5,126 nt of DNA from Actinomycetota bacterium (GTDB taxonomy: Bacteria; Actinomycetota; Acidimicrobiia; IMCC26256; PALSA-610): the NCBI GenBank assembly GCA_005779345.1, contig SXJQ01000073.1:1-5126 (forward strand), given 5' to 3'. The notes below the pieces were generated by a model, which was not told the DNA's origin, ran no database searches, and saw nothing but the letters and a program-made list of their open reading frames with translations. Below are positions 1 to 4,794 of this stretch, in pieces. The stretch's first letter is position 1, and the number at the start of each line of letters is the position of its first letter. The translations under genes and the position numbers were made by a program.

Positions 1-250
1 CACTAACGCCACAAATCTCAGCAGCTGTTGAGTTCCACACCAACGATGTAGCCTGCGGGGCGGGCACGGCCGCCGTCGCCGACCGCGGGTCGTCGCCGAC
101 CATCGGCGCGGTTGCGCCGGCCCGAGGGGCCAGGCCGGCGACCGCCCCGAGGGCGAGTCCGAGGGCGAGTCCGGCGGCGAGTGCGGCGCGTGCGCCTCGC
201 CGACGACCCGCGGACGGGCGCGACGAAGCAGAGGTATGTGGGGAGGACAT
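1..250 (-). CDS. Exported protein of unknown function, N-terminal part (runs off left edge)
   Basis: The minus strand reads open from ATG at 250-248 to the left edge, giving 83 codons without a stop. The product starts MSSPHTSASSRPSAGRRRG. A classic signal peptide follows: a basic n-region (RRRGAR, residues 16-21), a hydrophobic Ala/Leu/Gly core (about 22-41) and a probable signal peptidase I site after AGATA (residues 44-48). The mature start (PMVGDDPRSATAAVPAPQ) is a low-complexity Ala/Pro linker, then a more ordered stretch with WNSTAAEICG near residues 72-81. The start is well fixed, because an in-frame TAG lies only 12 bases upstream (262-260). A TANNNT-like box (TAGGGT) ends six bases before the ATG, which allows a leaderless transcript; AGGG within it could instead act as a weak ribosome binding site. 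It is divergent from the aminotransferase. Too little of the mature protein is visible to assign a family. The twin arginines lack a full Tat motif, so Sec export is more likely. Confidence 0.75.
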   Translation of the reverse strand, partial: MSSPHTSASSRPSAGRRRGARAALAAGLALGLALGAVAGLAPRAGATAPMVGDDPRSATAAVPAPQATSLVWNSTAAEICGVS

Positions 251-256
251 GGCCCG

Positions 257-262
257 ACCCTA
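257..262 (-). promoter_or_regulatory. Candidate -10 box (TAGGGT) for the exported protein
   Basis: On the minus strand TAGGGT fits the actinobacterial TANNNT -10 pattern. It ends six bases before the ATG at 250, the spacing expected for a leaderless mRNA starting at or near the A of the ATG. No convincing -35 hexamer is present; GTGCGAC about 15 bases further upstream is the nearest resemblance. This is inferred from pattern and position only. Confidence 0.35.
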
Positions 263-292
263 TTCACACGTCTCGTGGTCGCACGAATGCAC

Positions 293-306
293 TGAGCGTT
301 CGCTCA
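293..306. promoter_or_regulatory. Perfect palindrome TGAGCG-TT-CGCTCA, candidate repressor operator
   Basis: Two perfect 6-bp inverted half-sites are separated by two bases. The size and shape match operators bound by dimeric helix-turn-helix repressors, such as the TetR family. It lies about 30 bp upstream of the candidate -10 of the exported protein and about 195 bp upstream of the aminotransferase start, so it could serve either promoter. No regulator gene is visible in the window. The perfect half-sites and non-coding position are seen directly; the operator role is inferred. Confidence 0.4.
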
Positions 307-349
307 ACCGCAACGCTGTGACCTGGGGCAACTCCTGTGGCTCCTGGTG

Positions 350-391
350 TTGGAGTTCATGTGTCGGAGTCATGGTTCTGGAGTTCATGTG
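350..391. repeat. Three tandem 14-bp repeats
   Basis: The units are 350-363 (TTGGAGTTCATGTG), 364-377 (TCGGAGTCATGGTT) and 378-391 (CTGGAGTTCATGTG). Units 1 and 3 share 13 identical bases. Unit 2 aligns well if one T is skipped. A degenerate fourth unit may follow at 392-405 (GTGGCGTCACGTAT). The tract is about 48% GC, clearly lower than the flanking genes. It may be an array of regulator binding sites or a local slippage duplication. A short inverted pair, AACTCC (330-335) and GGAGTT (352-357), partly overlaps it. Confidence 0.6.
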
Positions 392-487
392 GTGGCGTCA
401 CGTATTGGAGGGATCGGGCCACCCGGGGCTCGACACGACCGGCGCGCGAGGCGGCGCGTTAGCGTCGCAGCGTCCGTCGACCGACCC

Positions 488-494
488 GAAAGAG
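488..494 (+). promoter_or_regulatory. Weak ribosome binding site for the aminotransferase
   Basis: GAAAGAG resembles the Shine-Dalgarno core with one G missing and lies six bases before the ATG at 501. It supports 501 as the start rather than the far-upstream ATG at 249. Confidence 0.5.
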
Positions 495-500
495 CGGCAG

Positions 501-1724
501 ATGACCGTGGGCGCGTTCTTGCATCCGTACGCCAAGCCGACCAAGCCCGACGCCGACTACCTCTGCATCGTGCGGGGTGCGGGCGCCCGGGTCTGGGACC
601 GCGCCGGCAACGAGTACATCGACGGAATGGCGAGCCTCTGGTACGCCAACGTGGGCTACGGGCGCCCCGAGATCGCCGCGGCCGTCGCCGCCCAGATGGG
701 TCGGATCGCCGCGTTCCACTGCTTCGATCCGTTCTCGGTCGAGCCGGCCGAACAGCTCGCCGCGCGCCTCGCCGAGTTGGCCCCGATGCCGCGCGCCCGG
801 GTCTTCTTCACGAGTTCGGGCTCCGAGGCCGTCGACAGTGCCCTGAAGCTCGCACGGATCGCGCACGTGCGCGCGGGCCACCCGGAGCGCACGGTGATCG
901 TGTCACGGTCGCGCGGCTATCACGGCGTCACCTACGGCGGCCTCTCCGCGCAGGGTCTCCCGCTCAACCAGGAGGGCTTCGGCCCGTTCGTCGAGGGCAT
1001 GGTCAACCTTCCCGCCGACGACCTCGAGGCGATCGCCGCCTTCATGGCCGAACGCGGCCACGAGGTCGCCGCGATCCTCGCCGAGCCGGTGCAGGGTGCC
1101 GGCGGTGTCCACCTGCCGCCCGATGGCTACCTCGAGGGCCTGCGTCGCCTCGCGGACCAACATGGCGCGTTCCTGATCCTCGACGAGGTCATCTGCGGGT
1201 TCGGGCGGCTCGGACACTGGTGGGGCGCGCAGCGCTTCGGGGTGCGGCCCGACCTCGTCACGTTCGCGAAGGCCGTCACCTCGGGCTACATCCCCCTCGG
1301 CGGCGTGCTGGTCGGCGAAGCCGTGCGTGCGCCCCTCGAAGGCGACGACACCTGGATGCTGCGCCACGGCCACACCTACTCCGGCCACCCGACGGCCTGT
1401 GCGGCGGGGCTCGCGAACCTCGACGTGATCGACCACGATGGCCTCGTGGCGCGGGCCGGCGAGATCGGTGCCCGGCTCTTCGGCGGTTTCCGCGCGCTCG
1501 CGGCCGACGGCGCGCTCGCCGAGGTCCGCTCCGACGGCGCGGTCGGCGCGATCCGGGTTGCTGCGGGCCGCGATGCCTTCGCGGTGCGCGACGCGTTGCT
1601 CCGCCAAGGGGTCATCACCCGAGCCGTCAACGACGAGACGCTCACCTGGTGCCCGCCGTTGGTGATCACCGACGCGGAGATCGACCGCATCGTCGACGCC
1701 GTCGCCGCCTCGGTCACGAACTGA
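501..1724 (+). CDS. Class III PLP-dependent aminotransferase (omega-amino acid / diamine:pyruvate type)
   Basis: The protein has 407 residues and is predicted to be cytosolic. It transfers an amino group, typically from a terminal amine or omega-amino acid, to a keto acid such as pyruvate. The fold-type I class III motifs appear in order. DGMASLWYANVGYG (41-54) is the N-terminal substrate-site region. TSSGSEAVDSALKLAR (104-119) holds the phosphate-binding loop. YHG (140-142) stacks on the cofactor ring. AEPVQGAGG (194-202) is followed by ILDEV (226-230), where D228 pairs with the pyridine nitrogen. K257 in TFAKAVTSG is the Schiff-base lysine, and HTYSGHP (291-297) supplies the phosphate-contacting threonine. 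The start at 501 is chosen because the family-like sequence begins at MTVGAFLHPYAKPT, a ribosome binding site precedes it, and upstream codons are not protein-like. The length is slightly below the usual 430-460. The exact substrate cannot be read from the sequence; putrescine, beta-alanine or taurine-like amines are all possible. Confidence 0.9.
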   Translation: MTVGAFLHPYAKPTKPDADYLCIVRGAGARVWDRAGNEYIDGMASLWYANVGYGRPEIAAAVAAQMGRIAAFHCFDPFSVEPAEQLAARLAELAPMPRARVFFTSSGSEAVDSALKLARIAHVRAGHPERTVIVSRSRGYHGVTYGGLSAQGLPLNQEGFGPFVEGMVNLPADDLEAIAAFMAERGHEVAAILAEPVQGAGGVHLPPDGYLEGLRRLADQHGAFLILDEVICGFGRLGHWWGAQRFGVRPDLVTFAKAVTSGYIPLGGVLVGEAVRAPLEGDDTWMLRHGHTYSGHPTACAAGLANLDVIDHDGLVARAGEIGARLFGGFRALAADGALAEVRSDGAVGAIRVAAGRDAFAVRDALLRQGVITRAVNDETLTWCPPLVITDAEIDRIVDAVAASVTN

Positions 1725-1749
1725 GCGCGGTCGCCCGCGGTCGCCGCGC
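1725..1749. terminator. Possible GC hairpin between convergent genes
   Basis: GCGCGG (1725-1730) and CCGCGC (1744-1749) are perfect inverted arms around a 13-base loop, directly after the aminotransferase stop and five bases from the sulfatase stop on the other strand. There is no T-tract on either side, so it is not a canonical intrinsic terminator. Its position between convergent genes still makes a bidirectional stop or transcript-end stabiliser plausible. Confidence 0.3.
1726..1745. repeat. Perfect tandem duplication of a 10-bp unit
   Basis: CGCGGTCGCC occurs twice with no gap (1726-1735 and 1736-1745), filling two thirds of the 30-bp convergent gap. It overlaps the possible hairpin. Slippage is the simplest origin. 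Confidence 0.75.
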
Positions 1750-1754
1750 CCGCC

Positions 1755-4100
1755 TCACTCGAAACGCGCGCCCATCTGGCGGATCACGTCGAGGAGCCGC
1801 TCGGGCGAGTCGGGTCCATCGGCGCCCGGCTCGTAGCGCGCGTGGCGGAGTGACCCCGAGTAGGCGAAGGTACCGAATCGTTCGAAGATCGACCACGACA
1901 CGGGCGAACGGCGATCGATCCCGACGTCGATCCCCTCGAACGGCGCCATCCCGAACAGCATCGGGAAGTCGGTCTCGCCGCCGAGCACGACACCGTCGGC
2001 CGCGAGCGTCACGTCCCACCTGCGGCCGGGGCACGCGTCGAGTTGCAGGACCACCTCCCGGGTTCCCGCCGGGAACTCCCCCGCCGAGAACTCGCGCAGG
2101 CGACCGCGGCCGTCGTTGTGCACGAACCGCAACTCGTCGTCGAGCGCGTAGAGGCCGTACCCCGCGCCCTGGTCGCCGTGGGCGACGAGATACCCGCGGT
2201 CGCCGGCTCGATGATCGAGCGCGACGCGCACCGTGCACGAGCGGAACCAGAGCAACTGCATGGCACGCCAGCGTTCGAGCGTCGGCGTGCCGCGCGGAAT
2301 CGTGACCGGCCCCCGGAGCGACGCGATGTGCGGCGGACGCAACAAGAAGCGGAGCGACGATCCCTCGTCGAGCGGGTAGACGTCGTTGTCGCGCGCCGCC
2401 GCGTGCCAGGCGGCAGCGAGTTCGGCGACGACCTCTGGTCGGGATCGCGCGAGGTCGCGCAGCTCGGTCGGATCCACGCGCAGGTCGTAGAGCTCCCATT
2501 CGTCGTCACCGAACGGTGTCAGCGGCTTGTGGTTCGTCACGATCTCGAGCCCGTCGCGATAGAAGCCGCGGTGGCCGTTCATCTCCGCGTACTGCTCGAC
2601 GTGCATGGACGCGGCGTCGGCCGAATGCAACGTCGCGACGAAGCTCGTGCCCGGGAGTGGCTGGAGTTCGCGACCGGCGCGTCGTGCCGGCCGCTCGACC
2701 TCGAGGAGTTCGAGCAGGGTCGGGAGTACGTCGGTCACGTAGGTGAACTGGCGCCGCATGCCACCGGCTTCGAGCGCTCCGCCGGGCCAGTGCCAGATGC
2801 AGGGAGAGGTGTGTCCGCCCGCGTGCATGTTGATCTTGTAGAGCCGCCAGGGCGTTCCGCTCGCCATCGCCCAGCCGCGCGGATAGTGGGGGGTCGTCTG
2901 CGGACCGCCGAGCAGGTCGATCCGGGCGAGGTCGGCGTGCACGTCGTCGCCCTGGAGCAGATGCACGTAGTAGGCGCTCGTTCCGACGGCTTCGCCTTCG
3001 CGCGACGCGCCGTTGTCGGACATGAACACGAAGATCGTGTTGTCGATCTCGTCGATCTCGGTGAGCGCCGCGAGCAACCGCCCGACGTTCTGGTCGATGT
3101 TGTCGACCATGCCCGCGTACACGGCCATGTGCCGGGCGAACAATCGCCGTTCGTCGTCGGTCAACGCATCCCACGCGAGCACGTCGTCGCCGGGTTCGGA
3201 GTTGCGCGGCGGGAGGGTCGCGCCATCCGGCAGCACGCCCAGTGACTGCTGGCGCGCGAACCGCGCTGCACGGATCTCGTCCCACCCGGCGTGGTACGCG
3301 TCGACGTACTTGGCGATGTCGTCGGGCTTCGCGTGGAGCGGTGCGTGGACGGCGCCGTGCGCGAAGTAGAGGAAGAACGGCTTCGCCGGATCGCCCGCCT
3401 TCACCGAGCGAATCATCGTGATCGCCTGATCGGTGAGGTCGTCGGTGAGGTAGTAACCGTCGGGATACGCATCGACGTCGACCGGTGTGTTGTCGCGCAT
3501 CAGCTCGGCCGGGTGGTGCAGGTTCGTGAACGGCCCGAGGAACCCGTAGAAGCGATCGAAACCGCGCTGGCACGGCCACGAGTGTTGCGACCCGGCAGCG
3601 TGCTCGTCGGAGTCCTTGCAGAGATGCCACTTGCCGACCATGAGCGTCGCCCAGCCCTCGTCGCGCAGCAACTCTGCGATCGTCGCGACATCGGGGGCAA
3701 GCTCCGACGCGTAGCCCGGGAAACCCGGGTCGCTCTGCGCCACCGAGCCCATTCCCGCGCGGTGTGGGTTCGTTCCGGTGAGGAGGGCCGCGCGCGTCGG
3801 CGAACACATCGCCGCGACGTGGAAGTTCGTGAACCGCAACCCGCTTCCGGCGAGCGCATCGATGTTCGGCGTCTCGATCTCGCCGCCGAAACAGCCGAGA
3901 TCCGACCAGCCGAGGTCGTCGACGAGCATCACCACGACGTTCGGACGACCCTCCGCGCGCCGCACCGGCGGCCAACCGGATTCCGAGCCCGCGAAGGTTC
4001 GGCCGACGCGACCGGAGAAGTCGGCCCGCGCCGAGAAGTCGTCGTGCTGCGTCGCGCCCCGGTGCTGCGTGGCGTTGTGCGGGAGGGAGTCGCCGGTCAC
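1755..4100 (-). CDS. Type I arylsulfatase (alkaline phosphatase superfamily), about 780 residues
   Basis: The 781-residue protein hydrolyses organic sulfate esters to alcohol and sulfate. The start is GTG at 4100-4098. VVVMLVDDLGWSDLG (55-69) supplies calcium ligands D61 and D62. CSPTRAALLTG (99-109) is the sulfatase signature; C99 would become formylglycine and R103 stabilises it. VGKWHL (155-160) gives K157 and H159, HAPLH (252-256) gives H252, SDNG (361-364) gives metal ligands D362 and N363, and YK at 421-422 gives K422. These match the catalytic set of Pseudomonas arylsulfatase. WELYDLRVDPTELRDLA (535-551) marks the end of the core. Residues from about 600 to 781 form an extra C-terminal region, likely a beta-sandwich, as in the long mycobacterial sulfatases. 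No signal peptide or membrane segment is visible, so it is probably cytosolic. It is convergent with the aminotransferase and divergent from the SCP2-like gene. Activation needs a formylglycine-generating enzyme encoded elsewhere. The substrate is unknown. Confidence 0.93.
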   Translation of the reverse strand: MTGDSLPHNATQHRGATQHDDFSARADFSGRVGRTFAGSESGWPPVRRAEGRPNVVVMLVDDLGWSDLGCFGGEIETPNIDALAGSGLRFTNFHVAAMCSPTRAALLTGTNPHRAGMGSVAQSDPGFPGYASELAPDVATIAELLRDEGWATLMVGKWHLCKDSDEHAAGSQHSWPCQRGFDRFYGFLGPFTNLHHPAELMRDNTPVDVDAYPDGYYLTDDLTDQAITMIRSVKAGDPAKPFFLYFAHGAVHAPLHAKPDDIAKYVDAYHAGWDEIRAARFARQQSLGVLPDGATLPPRNSEPGDDVLAWDALTDDERRLFARHMAVYAGMVDNIDQNVGRLLAALTEIDEIDNTIFVFMSDNGASREGEAVGTSAYYVHLLQGDDVHADLARIDLLGGPQTTPHYPRGWAMASGTPWRLYKINMHAGGHTSPCIWHWPGGALEAGGMRRQFTYVTDVLPTLLELLEVERPARRAGRELQPLPGTSFVATLHSADAASMHVEQYAEMNGHRGFYRDGLEIVTNHKPLTPFGDDEWELYDLRVDPTELRDLARSRPEVVAELAAAWHAAARDNDVYPLDEGSSLRFLLRPPHIASLRGPVTIPRGTPTLERWRAMQLLWFRSCTVRVALDHRAGDRGYLVAHGDQGAGYGLYALDDELRFVHNDGRGRLREFSAGEFPAGTREVVLQLDACPGRRWDVTLAADGVVLGGETDFPMLFGMAPFEGIDVGIDRRSPVSWSIFERFGTFAYSGSLRHARYEPGADGPDSPERLLDVIRQMGARFE
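4015..4070 (-). repeat. Short direct repeats coding hexapeptide pairs at the sulfatase N-terminus
   Basis: Two 9-bp words each recur exactly 18 bp apart: GAGAAGTCG at 4015-4023 and 4033-4041, and GTGCTGCGT at 4044-4052 and 4062-4070 (plus-strand reading). In the protein this appears as NATQHR-GATQHD followed by DFSARA-DFSGRV (residues 9-32). The repeats lie ahead of the conserved sulfatase core, in the variable N-terminal extension. The even six-codon period suggests local duplications that kept the frame. Confidence 0.55.
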
Positions 4101-4108
4101 GGGCGCGC

Positions 4109-4114
4109 AAGTTA
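4109..4114 (-). promoter_or_regulatory. Candidate -10 box (TAACTT) for a leaderless sulfatase mRNA
   Basis: On the minus strand TAACTT fits TANNNT and ends eight bases before the GTG start at 4100. No purine-rich ribosome binding site is present between it and the GTG. The spacing places the transcription start at or next to the GTG, as in leaderless actinobacterial genes. The -35 region is not recognisable at 17-18 bp spacing. This also supports the GTG at 4100 as the start. Confidence 0.45.
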
Positions 4115-4119
4115 CCGGC

Positions 4120-4141
4120 CCGGCGTTGGTCGATGCGCCGG
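4120..4141. promoter_or_regulatory. GC dyad between divergent promoters, possible operator
   Basis: CCGGCG (4120-4125) and CGCCGG (4136-4141) are perfect inverted arms around ten bases. The dyad sits in the middle of the 58-bp gap between the sulfatase and SCP2-like starts, between the two candidate -10 boxes, so a protein bound there could control both. In DNA this GC-rich, a 6-bp GC dyad is not rare, so confidence is low. Confidence 0.25.
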
Positions 4142-4162
4142 AGTGTCAAGATGAGCACGTGA
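4140..4162 (+). promoter_or_regulatory. Shine-Dalgarno plus three-codon mini-ORF overlapping the SCP2-like start
   Basis: GGAG (4140-4143) lies seven bases before an ATG at 4151, an ideal ribosome-binding spacing. That ATG opens only ATG-AGC-ACG-TGA (Met-Ser-Thr-stop), and its TGA (4160-4162) overlaps the GTG start of the SCP2-like gene (4159-4161) as GTGA. Ribosomes could terminate and restart on the GTG. Alternatively the ATG was the true start before a one-base deletion: one extra base after ACG would give MST-x-TVQ in the correct frame. Confidence 0.4.
4147..4152 (+). promoter_or_regulatory. Weak candidate -10 box (CAAGAT) before the SCP2-like gene
   Basis: CAAGAT matches the key A2, A5 and T6 positions of a -10 hexamer and ends six bases before the GTG at 4159, so it would give a leaderless transcript. 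It includes the AT of the mini-ORF's start codon, so this promoter and the mini-ORF model exclude each other. TTGGTC at 4126-4131 is a poor -35 at 15-bp spacing. Confidence 0.25.
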
Positions 4163-4794
4163 CCGTGCAGATCGAACTCCAAGACGACCCGCCGCCGATC
4201 GTGCGGATGCTGGGCGTCACGCTCCGTCGTTCCGCCGCCGATCCGAAGCTCGGCCCCACGCTCGCCAAGATGCGCGGCGTCGCCGCGCTCCGGAGCGCGA
4301 CCGACCCGCAGGCTGCAACGTTGCGATTCGAGCGCGGTGCGGTACGGATCGAGGCCGGCGTGGCCCCCGACGCCACGGTCGTCATCGAGGCCGACCTCGC
4401 CACCATGAACGACCCCGAGCCCCCCAAGCCCAAGGTCACGGGCGCGGCGCGACACCCGCAGTTCGCGCTCGCGCTCGGCAAGGTGCTCGATCCACCGCGG
4501 GCACCCTGGCCCGACGAGGCACGGGCGTTCTGGCAGTTCGCCGCCGGTCACCGAGGGATGCCCACAGCCGTGCGCGTCGTCTGCACCGACCGCGCCGAGG
4601 TGGTCGAGCTCGGCGAGGGCGCCCCGGAGTGCGAACTGCACGGCACCGCGCACCGGCTCGGGGTGGCGCTGTCGGGTAGCTCCGTGCTCGGTGAGGACAT
4701 CCTCGCCGAACACCTCGCGTTCGTCGGCGAACTGCGCCATGTCGCCGTCCTCACGGGCCGGTCGATCGCGTACGCGATGGGCGGGCCCCGATGA
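4159..4794 (+). CDS. SCP2 sterol-carrier-like protein, possibly with two tandem half-domains
   Basis: The product has 211 residues, starts at GTG and is predicted cytosolic, with no signal peptide or membrane helix. Residues 54-110 (LRFERGAVRIEAGVAPDATV, then PKVTGAARHPQFALALGKVL) resemble the SCP2 pattern of beta strands, an acidic turn and a closing K-x-x-G segment with an amphipathic helix. Residues 138-209 (VRVVCTDRAEVVELGEGAPE, then VGELRHVAVLTGRSIAYAMG) show a similar order, suggesting a second copy. SCP2 domains bind lipids or other hydrophobic ligands; no catalytic motif is visible. The start at 4159 is chosen because it follows the sulfatase start cleanly; the frame stays open further upstream, but that part overlaps the sulfatase antisense. 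GTG at 4165 is a possible alternative. The gene overlaps the following glutamine synthetase-like gene, so the two are probably co-translated. The family call rests on motif resemblance alone and could be wrong. Confidence 0.5.
   Translation: MTVQIELQDDPPPIVRMLGVTLRRSAADPKLGPTLAKMRGVAALRSATDPQAATLRFERGAVRIEAGVAPDATVVIEADLATMNDPEPPKPKVTGAARHPQFALALGKVLDPPRAPWPDEARAFWQFAAGHRGMPTAVRVVCTDRAEVVELGEGAPECELHGTAHRLGVALSGSSVLGEDILAEHLAFVGELRHVAVLTGRSIAYAMGGPR

Larger units (their letters stand above)
251..500. other. Divergent intergenic region upstream of the aminotransferase
   Basis: This 250-bp stretch separates the divergent starts of the exported protein and the aminotransferase. It contains a candidate -10 for the minus gene, a perfect palindrome (293-306), a run of 14-bp repeats in a lower-GC tract (350-391) and a weak ribosome binding site at 488-494. 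The aminotransferase frame stays open through the region, but that translation has no resemblance to the family and would overlap the divergent gene, so I treat the region as non-coding. The plus-strand promoter is not clear; TATTGG at 403-408 is an imperfect -10 candidate. Confidence 0.7.

Noticed and set aside
249..500. Extension of the aminotransferase to the upstream ATG at 249 (84 extra residues)
   Set aside because: The extra residues are Trp/Cys/Ser-rich, unlike any aminotransferase N-terminus, would overlap the start of the divergent exported protein, and run through the repeat tract. The start at 501 has a ribosome binding site and family-like sequence.
347..2305. Long plus-strand open frame of 652 codons
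   Set aside because: It is an Arg/Pro/Gly-rich out-of-frame shadow of the aminotransferase and of the sulfatase antisense, caused by high GC.
2043..3245. Plus-strand 400-codon open frame antisense to the sulfatase
   Set aside because: It mirrors the sulfatase codons on the opposite strand, has no recognisable motif, and the sulfatase frame has unambiguous catalytic motifs.
4144..4149. Exact TTGACA -35 consensus on the minus strand upstream of the sulfatase
   Set aside because: It is 29 bases from the best -10 (TAACTT), and the hexamer at 17-base spacing is ACGCCG, so it does not form a normal promoter. It may be chance.
3291..4154. Plus-strand 287-codon open frame antisense to the sulfatase N-terminus
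   Set aside because: It is Arg/Val/Glu-rich, typical of antisense to GC-rich genes, with no domain resemblance.
3778..4158. Upstream extension of the SCP2-like gene frame
   Set aside because: It would overlap the sulfatase N-terminus antisense by more than 300 bases, and its residues show no family resemblance.
2506..4740. Minus-strand 744-codon open frame spanning sulfatase and SCP2-like gene
   Set aside because: It is an Arg-rich frame-shifted shadow of the sulfatase and antisense of the SCP2-like gene.
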